From an uncultured Enhydrobacter sp. (GTDB taxonomy: Bacteria; Pseudomonadota; Gammaproteobacteria; Pseudomonadales; Moraxellaceae): a stretch of DNA of 64,000 bases. The stretch lies in NCBI GenBank assembly GCA_946222995.1, contig CAMIOS010000007.1:1-64000 (forward strand), read 5' to 3'. Positions within the stretch are counted from its first letter, which is position 1. Every line of letters begins with the position of its first letter. Position numbers and translations under genes: made by a program. Positions 50,199 through 59,508 of the stretch are shown in pieces. The notes below the pieces were generated by a model. The model had not been told where the DNA came from and did not search any database. It worked only from the letters and a program-made list of their open reading frames with translations.

Positions 50199-50798
50199 AT
50201 GGCAGTGAACTTACAAAAAGGACAAAAAATCTCACTCGAAAAAGAGGCGGGTATCAGCTTGACCCATATTAAAATGGGGCTAGGCTGGGATATGGCAACT
50301 GCGCAAAAATCAACTGGATTTTTGAGTGGGCTATTTGGTGGGGGTAGTTCCCATAGCATTGATTTGGATGCCTCTTGTATTTTATTTGATACCAATAAAC
50401 AGCCTGTCGATGCGATTTGGTTTAGGCAGCTACAGTCTAAAGATGGGAGTATCGTTCACACAGGAGATAACCGTACAGGGGCAGGCGAAGGCGATGATGA
50501 AGTCATCAATGTGGATTTGTCCCGTGTCCCTGCCAATGTGCAGTCATTGGTGTTTACGGTCAATAGCTTTACTGGTCAAACCTTTGAAAACGTCGCCAAT
50601 GCGTTTTGTCGTATTGTTAATGCAAGCAACAACAGCGAGGTAGCACGTTATAACTTATCGGCTCAAGGTGACCATACGGCGATGATTTTGGCAAAAATTT
50701 ATCGCCATAATGGGGAATGGAAAATGCATGCCATCGGTGAGATTGCAAGCGGTCGCACGTTTCATGATTTGATGCCTGCAATTTCGCCGTACGCTTAA
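50199..50798 (+). CDS. TerD family protein with Gly/Ser insertion
   Basis: A 199-residue TerD-like protein. The Ca2+ loop (GDNRTGAGEGDDEVINVDL) and ARYNLSAQGDHTAMILAKIYRHNGEWKMHAIGE are conserved. Between the GLGWD strand and the DLDA strand it carries an extra Gly/Ser-rich stretch, STGFLSGLFGGGSSHSI (about residues 39-55). The C-terminus is also different from the two 191-192-residue paralogues (GRTFHDLMPAISPYA). The insertion resembles the TerF/TerX-type or other sub-branch members, but I cannot place it exactly. ATAGGATAG precedes the ATG. Confidence 0.92.
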   Translation: MAVNLQKGQKISLEKEAGISLTHIKMGLGWDMATAQKSTGFLSGLFGGGSSHSIDLDASCILFDTNKQPVDAIWFRQLQSKDGSIVHTGDNRTGAGEGDDEVINVDLSRVPANVQSLVFTVNSFTGQTFENVANAFCRIVNASNNSEVARYNLSAQGDHTAMILAKIYRHNGEWKMHAIGEIASGRTFHDLMPAISPYA

Positions 50799-50824
50799 TA
50801 GTTTAGTTCTTAGTTTGGTAAGAC

Positions 50825-50853
50825 AATGCCCTATTTCTTAAAATGGGGTATTT
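50825..50853 (+). terminator. Terminator after the TerD genes
   Basis: AATGCCCTATTT (50825-50836) pairs with AAATGGGGTATT (50841-50852) with two G-T pairs and loop CTTA, followed by TGTTT. Fits a weak intrinsic terminator for the plus-strand terD genes. Confidence 0.5.
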
Positions 50854-50959
50854 GTTTATGTCTAAGGGTAGCGTTATTCCCTAATTTACTAAAACTGGTG
50901 GAATAATTTAAGTAAAACTAAATAACAAATTTTAAATAAAAAATTTAGTTAATAATTTT

Positions 50960-52333
50960 TTAAGACGCTACGGTATTAACAGGCTCGCTTTCGCCCACAA
51001 AGAGCACCAATTTTTTTGCATCAAGTCTAGGTATAAACTGGTTATATAAAATCTGATTACCTTTTACTGCCCCTTCACTAGACTGCAAGCGGATAGTAGA
51101 TCCCACCACAATTGGTTGCTCAAGGTCGCCGGTAAAACGGTTATTTTCCACCAAATTATTATCATCCTCAATGATAATACCGTTTTTACCGGCATCAAAC
51201 TCATTATCAAGCACTTTATTCTTTTCGGATTCATCTAGATGGTAACGCGCAAAAGGTGTTTCACTAATGGTATAAGCCCCACATTCAAAGCCTTTTAGAT
51301 TACGAGATTGACGTGCAGCAATCCACACACCGACAGGCTCACGGATAAATACGTTATGTTGGATAAGATTACCGTCACTGCCTTGGGTGCGTAAAAAGTG
51401 ATTCGACTGTGTCGAGTCGTTGGCATGCTCAAAACAGTTACGATACAAAAATATACCACCTGCGCCGTTATGGTCAAATTGGTTATGACAAATCGTATTG
51501 TAAACTGACGAATCAATCGCAATTGCTTCACGGTTGGGTTTTCCGACACCAAACTTTTGGCGAAAGCCATTTTGGCTAAAATAGCTATGGCTTACCTTGT
51601 TATGTCCACTCCCAAACTCAAAATACAGTCCTACCGTACCCGATGCGACCACGCCCACACCATATAATTGTACATGCTGCACATGATCTCCAATAAAAAT
51701 TCCACTGTTTCGACTATGCGCTACCATAAGGTGTTCGATGCGGATGTCATGGGGCGATAAATTGCGTTGTTGCTCTAGTGTGGTTTTACCCTGCTTAAGT
51801 AACTCATAACGTTGATTAGGCGGTGTTTGTTGTTCAATCACTAATCCATGGTTATAGCCAGATATAAGACAGTTTTTTATTGTGATATCATGAATGCCTG
51901 TGTTTGCCCCATCCTGTGTCGCAGTTGGTGAGCGGATAATAATAGCGGTTTTTTTACCATCGGTGCTACTCATTATCGCCCCTTGACAGTCTAGACTGGT
52001 ATGACTTTCAGAAATAATAAAACTGATATTTTTTTGCCAAAGATTGGCGTTAGGTAGCAATTTAACCTTACCTGAAATCGCAATTTCTGCCCCTATGTCA
52101 AAGTCAGCTGGATCAAGTAGCTGTATATCTTCCGCAGATACCGTTTCACTTGTTGGTGCAGCCAGTTCATACATTTTTTTTGCTAAGGTTTGCAAGCCCT
52201 CAATCGTGCGTGGAAACGTGGGTGGCGGTTCATGAAAGGTATTATTCCCACTAAAATGTTGGATTTTTTGTAAAAGCGGTTCACCCCAATGGGCTAGGAC
52301 ATCCGTCCATTTTTTTTGAGAAGAAGACGTCAT
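50960..52333 (-). CDS. Right-handed parallel beta-helix repeat protein
   Basis: A 457-residue protein with many short NxIxxNxF-type coils typical of a right-handed parallel beta-helix (NosD/pectate-lyase-like): GIHDITIKNCLISGYNHGLVI, NSGIFIGDHVQHVQLYGVGVV, NTICHNQFDHNGAGGIFLYRN, NKVLDNEFDAGKNGIIIEDDNNLVENNRFTGD. No signal peptide is visible, so its location is unclear. Such folds act as sugar-binding or carbohydrate-cleaving enzymes or scaffold proteins, and the sequence gives no catalytic triad I can name. It stands alone next to the ter genes. Confidence 0.8.
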   Translation of the reverse strand: MTSSSQKKWTDVLAHWGEPLLQKIQHFSGNNTFHEPPPTFPRTIEGLQTLAKKMYELAAPTSETVSAEDIQLLDPADFDIGAEIAISGKVKLLPNANLWQKNISFIISESHTSLDCQGAIMSSTDGKKTAIIIRSPTATQDGANTGIHDITIKNCLISGYNHGLVIEQQTPPNQRYELLKQGKTTLEQQRNLSPHDIRIEHLMVAHSRNSGIFIGDHVQHVQLYGVGVVASGTVGLYFEFGSGHNKVSHSYFSQNGFRQKFGVGKPNREAIAIDSSVYNTICHNQFDHNGAGGIFLYRNCFEHANDSTQSNHFLRTQGSDGNLIQHNVFIREPVGVWIAARQSRNLKGFECGAYTISETPFARYHLDESEKNKVLDNEFDAGKNGIIIEDDNNLVENNRFTGDLEQPIVVGSTIRLQSSEGAVKGNQILYNQFIPRLDAKKLVLFVGESEPVNTVAS

Positions 52334-52502
52334 TTCTTATCCACTTGTTTGTTTTTTAGAAACCTTTTTTTAATCTTAAGCGAAAAAAATTTCAATAGAT
52401 TGCTTAAAATCTTTAAAGCCCATGACTAAATAATCCTATCATTACTACCCTATTAGATTTAAAGTGTTAGAGGGCAACTACTGTATCTGTTTAATTATAC
52501 TC

Positions 52503-53303
52503 TTAGTCAAGACGCTTGAGCCATGACAGTACTGTTTGGTTAAATAGATTTGGGTTATCGATAGTGACCCAATGTGAGGTTTTAAAACCACTGACTTGAT
52601 TTTCAGGTTTTTTTGCAATCTTAATTAGCCATGCTTCTGAATGAAACATTGTCGGTTTTTGTGTGCCATAGACGAATAAATAAGGGCAAGTAAAATCAAG
52701 CGGTTTCATGTTTTTAAAACCGCCCTTTGCCTTTGTCCAAGCAGCATAATAAGGATAACCCATATTCGCATGAATACTCTTAGACGGTGCAGGGGCGCCT
52801 AAAACTTTTCCCACGATCTTAGAGAGCTTATCACCAACACTGCCATTGACACGAAAGGCAGCCACTAATGGCAATTGATAACCGGCGATTACCAACTTAT
52901 CTTTAAGGGTTAAACCAGCATTAAATGCTTTGCTGTAAGCATCGCCCACATCAATACCAATGAGACGGCTGACTCGCTCAGGATAGCGTACCACATACTG
53001 ATAACCATAAATACATCCCCAATCATGGGTCATAAGTATAATCGGTTGATCAGGACTGACATGATCAATCACTTGATGAATCGTCTCTATAATTTCTTCT
53101 AAGGAAAATACCTTAGGGCGTGCTTGAGGCTGATCAAAAGCAGGCAGGGTAAATGTCACACAGCGATAATCATGTTTAAAAAACGCCACTTGGTTTTGCC
53201 AAAGCGCCTGCGTATCTGGCCAACCGTGTATCATCACTAAAGTTTTCTCACCATTACCTTCAATCTTGCCATTAACACCTGCGATATGAAAATTAGTTGT
53301 CAT
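52503..53303 (-). CDS. Alpha/beta hydrolase, epoxide-hydrolase/haloalkane-dehalogenase type
   Basis: A 266-residue alpha/beta hydrolase. The oxyanion motif is HGWPD (residues 26-30), and the nucleophile elbow is T-H-D-W-G-C with Asp94 as nucleophile, the HDWG form that marks epoxide hydrolases and haloalkane dehalogenases rather than serine esterases. A late His (GFKTSHWVTIDNP, about 245) completes the triad. The cap domain is about residues 125-200. No signal peptide. Reaction on an epoxide or halide is expected but the substrate is unknown; the gene is single, with its own gap upstream. Confidence 0.85.
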   Translation of the reverse strand: MTTNFHIAGVNGKIEGNGEKTLVMIHGWPDTQALWQNQVAFFKHDYRCVTFTLPAFDQPQARPKVFSLEEIIETIHQVIDHVSPDQPIILMTHDWGCIYGYQYVVRYPERVSRLIGIDVGDAYSKAFNAGLTLKDKLVIAGYQLPLVAAFRVNGSVGDKLSKIVGKVLGAPAPSKSIHANMGYPYYAAWTKAKGGFKNMKPLDFTCPYLFVYGTQKPTMFHSEAWLIKIAKKPENQVSGFKTSHWVTIDNPNLFNQTVLSWLKRLD

Positions 53304-53652
53304 TTTTTCCCTTAGTGGCTTATTGTAAAAAATAGTAGATCAACAAACGCTATCAATCAATGTTACCTACGTGCATTTATAATATCAGTCAAAATTTTAG
53401 CTATATTTAAGAAAACTTTTCAAGGACACGCTATAAGGATTCTTGTATAAAACAGTGAAAAATTTTGTTTATTAAGCGCTTTTTGTAAACTATTTCTCTA
53501 TAAACGCCAAAAATAATTCAAAATAAGGTGGTTTTATTTTAAAATATAAGAAACCAACCGATATTTTAAAAACTGGATAATCACGGTGCGTAACATAGTT
53601 AATTCACCTTTTAGTGATATAAATAATGCTAATAACGATAAGCAGAATAATA
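53304..53652. other. Intergenic gap of ~350 bp with no recognised feature
   Basis: AT-rich divergent gap between the two hydrolase genes. It must hold both promoters, but I found no clear hexamer pair, operator dyad or RNA gene in it. Confidence 0.4.
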
Positions 53653-54585
53653 ATGAATATACAAATCACCAAATACCTTAGCCAAATAGGGCTCATGACG
53701 ATAGCAATTTGCCTAAGCATACCAGCCATTGCCCTTGAACCAACTGCCACTATTAATTTATGGTCGCCTCAATACCTAGCCAGCCAGCATAACTCCCCTC
53801 TGCCGACTGAAGAGCAAAATTCGAAGGGGGCGATTAACCATGTAGCTATACCAAGACTACTGGTATACACACCATCTAAAACTAACAATAAAGCCATTAT
53901 GGTAATCAGTGGCGGTGGCTATCGCCGTGAGGAATTAGGCAAAGAGGGCATACCGGTATCTGAGTGGTTAGTTAATCAAGGTTATACCGTGTTTGATCTA
54001 ATCTATCGCTTACCCATGGATGGCTGGCATAATAAGATGGCACCTTTTGCTGATGGACAGCGTGCCTTACGTATCATTCGCCAAAAGGCAACGGATTATG
54101 GGTACCAGCAAGTTGGGGTGATGGGTTTTTCTGCGGGCGGTCATTTAGCGGGTATGTTAGCAGTAACCAATGGACAAAACTATTATCCCCCACAAGATAA
54201 AATTGATAACAATTCTGCTCGTCCTGATTTTGTAGCTTTACTTTATCCAGTGGTCAGCATGGTATCAAATGGAAATCAAACGCAAACCTATAAACAATTA
54301 TTGGGTAATAATCCAACGTTAATGCAAGAAAAAGCATTATCCGTTGAACAATGGGTTAACCAAGACACGCCGCCTATGTTTATTGCGCATGCTAAAGACG
54401 ACCCTATTGCCTCTGTTGATGACAGCATAACATTAGACGAACAACTTAAAAAGCATCATATTAAACAATTATTAACGTTATTTAATAGCGGGGGTCACGG
54501 CTGGGGCTTAGGAAAAACAGGCACACCGACCACAAGCTGGCCTAGCTTATTTCAAAAATGGGTAATAACGCTTAATAATCAATGA
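53653..54585 (+). CDS. Secreted alpha/beta hydrolase (acetyl-xylan-esterase/lipase-like)
   Basis: A 310-residue exported serine hydrolase. A signal peptide (MNIQITKYLSQIGLMTIAICLSIPAIA, cut before LEP) is followed by the oxyanion motif VISGGGYR, nucleophile elbow GFSAGG (Ser at about 159), acid residue in HAKDDPI, and catalytic His in GGHGWG. It resembles the BD-FAE/Axe-type esterases that act on acylated sugars or xylan. ATG 53653 is preferred over ATG 53626 because it gives a cleaner signal peptide; neither has a strong ribosome-binding site. Periplasmic or secreted. Substrate unknown. Confidence 0.85.
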   Translation: MNIQITKYLSQIGLMTIAICLSIPAIALEPTATINLWSPQYLASQHNSPLPTEEQNSKGAINHVAIPRLLVYTPSKTNNKAIMVISGGGYRREELGKEGIPVSEWLVNQGYTVFDLIYRLPMDGWHNKMAPFADGQRALRIIRQKATDYGYQQVGVMGFSAGGHLAGMLAVTNGQNYYPPQDKIDNNSARPDFVALLYPVVSMVSNGNQTQTYKQLLGNNPTLMQEKALSVEQWVNQDTPPMFIAHAKDDPIASVDDSITLDEQLKKHHIKQLLTLFNSGGHGWGLGKTGTPTTSWPSLFQKWVITLNNQ

Positions 54586-54597
54586 AGTAGCCTAAAT

Positions 54598-55380
54598 TTA
54601 TTGTGTTAAAACCCCAACCGTAACCTTATAATCTCCGGCATCTTTAATATCACTGCCATTGATAGACACTTGAGCGCCAACACCGACCCAGCAATATTTG
54701 CCATCAGTGCGTGTGAATTGCTGTTGTGGGTTCGCAATAGGGTTAGCATAATATAGATTGATGGCCACCGGCATTGTTTTGCCTTGAGCGTTGACCATTA
54801 AGGCGCCATTGATTTTGGCAATACTGGTAGATGAGCTATTATCTGCCACTGCCGTTTGGTTGCCACTACTATTAGCTTGGAAAATACTAGGGTTACCTCG
54901 TAAATATTGCAGTATATAGGTATACTGACTGATGCCGTTATAGTTATTACAATCGCCATTCGACGATATTCGAGTATAAAAATTAAACAAACTGGGCGAA
55001 TTAAAAAGACCGTTTGTGTTTGGGAAATTGGCGGATAGGCTATTAAGGGCAAGATTGGCCGGGGTAAAACCCGTCAAATTAATACTACTTGTACCTAATG
55101 GGATACTTGCCATGGCACTGCCGGCTTGCGAAATTGATTGGCTGCCACCCGCAACCACATCCGTCGGCATGGGTGCATACGCTAAACTACTGGACGGAAA
55201 ACTTTGCTGACAAAAATAAATCGTACTCCCCAACGTGTCTTTCAAACTATTTACACGTTTGACCCCTGAGTCGGTGTAGCTGTCAATCTCTGGGCATACG
55301 CCTATAGTGGCCTGAGCAGGCATCGCGCTACCAGCAGAAGCGAATAACCCTATTAACATTAGGTATTTTTTCATCATCAT
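54598..55380 (-). CDS. Pilus tip/minor subunit of alternate chaperone-usher (CS1/Prp-type) pilus
   Basis: A 260-residue exported protein with a signal peptide to about residue 25 (ending MPAQA-TI). Several Cys residues and repeated Ser/Asn/Thr-rich beta-strand sequence are typical of the large minor subunits (CfaE/CblD/PrpD class) that cap CS1-type pili. It overlaps the usher gene stop by 4 bp (ATGA) and ends the pilus operon. No receptor-binding site can be read. Function as tip adhesin is inferred from operon order. Confidence 0.75.
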   Translation of the reverse strand: MMMKKYLMLIGLFASAGSAMPAQATIGVCPEIDSYTDSGVKRVNSLKDTLGSTIYFCQQSFPSSSLAYAPMPTDVVAGGSQSISQAGSAMASIPLGTSSINLTGFTPANLALNSLSANFPNTNGLFNSPSLFNFYTRISSNGDCNNYNGISQYTYILQYLRGNPSIFQANSSGNQTAVADNSSSTSIAKINGALMVNAQGKTMPVAINLYYANPIANPQQQFTRTDGKYCWVGVGAQVSINGSDIKDAGDYKVTVGVLTQ

Positions 55381-58181
55381 TGTCCTTGTTTGACCTCGCT
55401 TGATTTGGCCAAGAGGGTCAAATTCATCACATAATCATTGCCAATCGTTACTGTCAATGGCATATAACCGTCCGCCGTTATTTGGTATTGCCCACTGGCC
55501 AAATCCAACACCTGAAAATGCCCCGTATCATCGCTTATCACGGTGGTTACCATGACATTATTACGCCAGATAGACAGCGGGATATTGCCGTTACCATTAC
55601 TGGTTTTGCCAGCAAAGCCGTAGGCGGGCGTTAGGGGTATGTTGACCAAGGTTGGTGCATAATCAGCGACTTTGACTCGTTGGCTAACCAACTGACTGGT
55701 CTGATAGTCAAACGGCAAATTTTTACTGTCCAAAGATACAGTATAAACATTCGGTAACAGGCCATTAATCAGATAGCGACTGTGGGTATCACTGTCATTG
55801 ATCAATGTTGCGGTTGTTTGTTTGCCATTGAGCGAAAAACTCAGTTGCTCACTATCAATTTTTGGTGCACTTGGATGGGTGACATCCACCACGATACTGC
55901 CAAGGTCTGTACTTGGGTAATTGCCTAGGGTAATACCACCGGCCGGCGGTTGCCAAAAATTCAAATGCACTTGCAAAAAGGCAAAATCTCGCTTTTGAAG
56001 ATTGAGTAAGTAATTGTTATGTTGACTCAACCGGCTGTCCTGTACCGCAATCATTGGGCTTACATCGTCCAAATAATTATGCTGATAGCCAAGACTTACT
56101 CTGATCGCATTATTTTTAAAATATTGCCATTGTACCTGCCAACCCAATTGATTTGCCGTCGAGCCATAGCCTAAAGTCAGCTGATTGTTATCTGAGAAGT
56201 TATGGGTAAAAAATCCTTGATAATCTACCTTGCCGCCATACTCTGCCACATCCGGATGCCATCGCCGCAAGCTATGCCCCATCATATTATTATCATCAAA
56301 GCGATGCTGATAGCTAACTTCGTCTTGGTAGCGATTACCTGTGATGCTGTACTGCCCGTGATTGTTTGTAATACCTGTCAAACGGTATTGATAAAAATCA
56401 TCTCGACTGTCCCAGTTTACGGCCGTACTTAGATGATCGGTTAGTTGGCGGGTAATCATCGCAGTTTGGTAGCGATTGTGCTCACCATCTGCCAATTGAT
56501 AATCATAATAACTGGCATTCACATTGGTTTTGGTATTGGGCTGATAATTTAATAGTAAACTGTGACTGGCAGTACGAACTTCATCATCCGCCAAATCATG
56601 GCGATATAGGCTATATTGATAATTAGCAAACCATTTTTCACGCTGATACTGCCAGTCGCTCAAGAAGGTTGTCGCATCTTGCGCGTGCCAATAATCCAGA
56701 TCAAGATTACTGTAGCGACCCAACGCTGAGTTTGCACCAATCCGCCAAAACGCTTGGTCAAAATCCCCCACCTGCCCTCGCAATGACAACCGATTGTTAA
56801 TACCGTATTCAGCGTATAGGCTCTCGCCCCAACCCCGATTGTGCGTATCTGGATTCAATATATTGCCCAAACGTCCAGCATTCGCCTCAACCAGCCATTC
56901 ATCGGTTGCAACATTGGCGCGGCGATTGGCAATATGAATGCGGCGTATTTGGCTAGGCACACTTGCCAAAGGGTAATCAAAAATCGCCACTTCCACCAGA
57001 CTGGTGCGGTAATCAAATAGATTGGCATTTAGATTAATAAACTCATAAATACCGTCTAACCCAATTTGTACCCGAGCCACACCCATACCATTGATGCGTA
57101 ACTCAGCGATACCGCCTATGGTACCTGTGCCTGTAATGGTCTGAAAATTTTGGTAATTACTTTGCAATAATGAACGCGTGTTATTATCTGCCCGATTGAC
57201 ATGACGCTTGATATCTTGATTGGAATACGCCATGCTCAATCCTGAAAAATCTTCCACCCCTAAGTTTGATAGCCCAGACTGGTTAGTACCAACACGGGTG
57301 GCAAAATTTTTACCAGCTGTCTGCCAATAAGCATTATCAACTTGTAAATCGGATAACGGTTCTTCAAACAATTTTTCGCTGCGATACAAGGGATTAAAAC
57401 TGGCACGCTGATAGCTCTGAGTCATGCCCTTGGACGCATTAATGCCCCAAACGCCACCACTGGCAAAGCCAAATGCACCGACATTGGTATACAGTTGATG
57501 GCTATAATTAAGCTGGTTTAGATCAAGTGGTTTATCGTTAATACCCTCTAACTTAGTATCTGACTGAATACGATCGACCAACGCTGTTGGCGGATTTGCA
57601 AACGTGGTACTGTAGCCCAAATCCACACTCAAGCCCAATAGTCCCGCTTTTTTAGGATAGGCATCAATCGGTAGGGTGTTCGTTTTATTCTCACCTGACG
57701 GGCTTAATGCATTGGGTTGCCACGCCATGTTAATATGCACGGCTAAATCTGCATGATTAAAAACAGCCGAGACACCAAGCTTTCTTAAGGTAGATAGGGC
57801 AATATAATTGGTATCCTGATACCGCAAAAAGTCATCAGCAGATAAAGTCACTTGCCCAAGTGGGGTATGAATATTTGCTGTGTGGTTAGATAACGTAAAC
57901 TGCGATACGGCAATCCCTAGCAACTCAGCGACTTTATTCACTGTTAAATAATAATCATTAACTGATTGTAATAAAGAAGCGCTGTCTTGACTTTCGCCAT
58001 TGACCGTTACCCCAACCAATAAGTTTTGTTGATTGGTTGAAGGTAACGTAATACTGCTGGGCATAGGTGGCTTTGGTGCTGCATCAAAAGCCCCTAACAA
58101 GTCATTCATATCGGCAGTTTGAGCATTTGCCAAATTAGCACTAGCCGCCAATACCCAAACAATAGGCGATAAATATCTCAT
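55377..58181 (-). CDS. CS1-type pilus usher
   Basis: A 934-residue outer-membrane usher of the alternate chaperone-usher family. A signal peptide (to about 20, ANA-QT) is followed by an N-terminal periplasmic domain, the central barrel with the plug (about 200-780, with repeated aromatic beta-strands such as YGINNRLSLRGQVGDFDQAFW), and C-terminal Ig-like domains. The C-terminal part (YGFAGKTSNGNGNIPLSIWRNNVMVTTVISDD) matches the TcfC/CfaC-type CS1 usher end domain. It secretes and orders pilin subunits at the cell surface. It lies 18 bp after the chaperone gene and is translationally linked to the tip gene. Confidence 0.9.
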   Translation of the reverse strand: MRYLSPIVWVLAASANLANAQTADMNDLLGAFDAAPKPPMPSSITLPSTNQQNLLVGVTVNGESQDSASLLQSVNDYYLTVNKVAELLGIAVSQFTLSNHTANIHTPLGQVTLSADDFLRYQDTNYIALSTLRKLGVSAVFNHADLAVHINMAWQPNALSPSGENKTNTLPIDAYPKKAGLLGLSVDLGYSTTFANPPTALVDRIQSDTKLEGINDKPLDLNQLNYSHQLYTNVGAFGFASGGVWGINASKGMTQSYQRASFNPLYRSEKLFEEPLSDLQVDNAYWQTAGKNFATRVGTNQSGLSNLGVEDFSGLSMAYSNQDIKRHVNRADNNTRSLLQSNYQNFQTITGTGTIGGIAELRINGMGVARVQIGLDGIYEFINLNANLFDYRTSLVEVAIFDYPLASVPSQIRRIHIANRRANVATDEWLVEANAGRLGNILNPDTHNRGWGESLYAEYGINNRLSLRGQVGDFDQAFWRIGANSALGRYSNLDLDYWHAQDATTFLSDWQYQREKWFANYQYSLYRHDLADDEVRTASHSLLLNYQPNTKTNVNASYYDYQLADGEHNRYQTAMITRQLTDHLSTAVNWDSRDDFYQYRLTGITNNHGQYSITGNRYQDEVSYQHRFDDNNMMGHSLRRWHPDVAEYGGKVDYQGFFTHNFSDNNQLTLGYGSTANQLGWQVQWQYFKNNAIRVSLGYQHNYLDDVSPMIAVQDSRLSQHNNYLLNLQKRDFAFLQVHLNFWQPPAGGITLGNYPSTDLGSIVVDVTHPSAPKIDSEQLSFSLNGKQTTATLINDSDTHSRYLINGLLPNVYTVSLDSKNLPFDYQTSQLVSQRVKVADYAPTLVNIPLTPAYGFAGKTSNGNGNIPLSIWRNNVMVTTVISDDTGHFQVLDLASGQYQITADGYMPLTVTIGNDYVMNLTLLAKSSEVKQGQ

Positions 58182-58199
58182 GCGTATCGGTTGTTGCTA

Positions 58200-58754
58200 T
58201 TATTTGACATTAACTGTCATAGGCAAGCCATAGCGCGAACCAATTTCAAGCTTAACCACTTTATTTTTACCATCATACTGCACTGGATTGTCTATCTGCT
58301 GCTCAATCAACAGCACGCTGTGGTAAGTGGCTTTAGCAAAACCCTGTGGCGGGCGAACACTGATACGCACGGTTTGGTAACCACTGCCTGGGATGGTAAA
58401 TAAGGTTGGATTAATTAAAGTCCAATTTTTTAATGTCGCATCACTAGACGCAACGGGTTTTAGATTGGCATCTAAATCAATCAAGTTTAGCCTAATTGTT
58501 TTAGGCGCAGTATTATAATTATAAATCGTCAGCGATGTGTCGGATTTGCCAAGCTTGGTATCTAAATTCACATTGATGCTAGAGGGCGAGATTCCCAACT
58601 GTGGCGGCGGTAAGCCTGTCTGCTTATCATTACGTACCACGATACCAGCCGTTGTGTCTGCTGCATTGGCAACCGATGGCAAACTTACTGTTATACCCAA
58701 CGCCAATATGGCCGCTGGCCATTGATAAGCTAAAATCTGGTTTTTCATTGACAT
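58200..58754 (-). CDS. Pilus chaperone, apparently single-domain
   Basis: A 184-residue exported protein (signal peptide to about residue 31, SVANA-AD) that resembles only the first Ig-like domain of pilus chaperones: LGISPSSINVNLDTKLGKSDTSLTIYNYNTAPKTIRLNLID, GYQTVRISVRPPQGFAKATYHSVLLIEQQ. Classical and CS1-type chaperones have two such domains and about 230-245 residues; the second domain is missing here, and the mature protein is only about 153 residues. The end KLEIGSRYGLPMTVNVK looks complete and is not interrupted. It lies upstream of the usher in the same operon. Function as subunit chaperone is inferred from position. Confidence 0.75.
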   Translation of the reverse strand: MSMKNQILAYQWPAAILALGITVSLPSVANAADTTAGIVVRNDKQTGLPPPQLGISPSSINVNLDTKLGKSDTSLTIYNYNTAPKTIRLNLIDLDANLKPVASSDATLKNWTLINPTLFTIPGSGYQTVRISVRPPQGFAKATYHSVLLIEQQIDNPVQYDGKNKVVKLEIGSRYGLPMTVNVK

Positions 58755-58812
58755 TAGTTCCTTTTTTTTACATTCACAGTGATCATGTCTGACCCAAATG
58801 TATTATAAGAAA

Positions 58813-58839
58813 AAAATGCCAGCAATTCGCTGGCATTTT
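58813..58839 (-). terminator. Terminator/attenuator between pilin and chaperone genes
   Basis: AAAATGCCAGC (58813-58823) and GCTGGCATTTT (58829-58839) form a perfect 11-bp stem with loop AATTC. Read on the minus strand it ends in a run of T. It lies 31 bp after the pilin stop and before the chaperone gene, so it should make the pilin message more abundant than the assembly genes. Confidence 0.75.
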
Positions 58840-58869
58840 AGCAGGGCTAGTATGCTACTGTTTTTACCA

Positions 58870-59508
58870 TTAGTTACCTGTTAAGGTCAACAAAAATGTA
58901 TTGGTGCTGCTGTTTGAGTTTGGGTCTTTGCCCGCCGCGCCACGCGTATTATACTCACCAGGTACAGTCGCTTTTGTTAAGTCCATATTAAATTTAATAT
59001 CACCCATCACTGGCGTCCAGCCGCTTGGGATTTTAATAGACCCTGTGCCAGAGTTGGTCACACCAGTGCCGGTTGATTGTAGTACCGCGCCAGTGGTGAG
59101 GATTTGTGCCCCAGTTGAACCGGCACTTACTGCTTTTAATGTCGCATTAGGATTGGTTAAAGTCAATGTAACAGGCGCAGTAGAGATACTACGCACCGCC
59201 CAAGCATTTTGTAACGTTACCGGTACTGATGATGATAATAGGGTTGAAGCCATACCTGTGGTATTTACATCACCACTAACCGTATAAGATGATGCACCAA
59301 GTACGCCAGTACCAGTACGCGTAGAGGTGTCGCTGATTGATTGGTTGTTAGCGGTCAAATTAAGCAAGGCATCATCCCAGTGGTATAACACCAATACTTC
59401 AGGCATCGTAACCCGAAAATCTGTACCACCTGTCACGCTAGCCGCCATTGCGTTGCTAGACAATACAGCAGCTAAGGTAACAATCGAAATTTTAGAGATA
59501 AGTCGCAT
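58870..59508 (-). CDS. Major pilin of CS1/Prp-type pilus
   Basis: A 212-residue exported structural pilin. The signal peptide is MRLISKISIVTLAAVLSSNAMAA, cut about residue 22-23. The mature protein is rich in Ser, Thr, Gly and Asn in short beta-strands (VTMPEVLVLYHWDDALLNLTANN, SSSVPVTLQNAWAVRSI, IKFNMDLTKATVPGEYNTRG) and has no Cys, unlike type I pilins, as in CS1-class pilins (CfaB, CblA, PrpA). AGGAGCTTACAT precedes ATG 59508 and fixes this start; the frame is open 27 bases further. First gene of the pilus operon, followed by a terminator. Confidence 0.82.
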   Translation of the reverse strand: MRLISKISIVTLAAVLSSNAMAASVTGGTDFRVTMPEVLVLYHWDDALLNLTANNQSISDTSTRTGTGVLGASSYTVSGDVNTTGMASTLLSSSVPVTLQNAWAVRSISTAPVTLTLTNPNATLKAVSAGSTGAQILTTGAVLQSTGTGVTNSGTGSIKIPSGWTPVMGDIKFNMDLTKATVPGEYNTRGAAGKDPNSNSSTNTFLLTLTGN

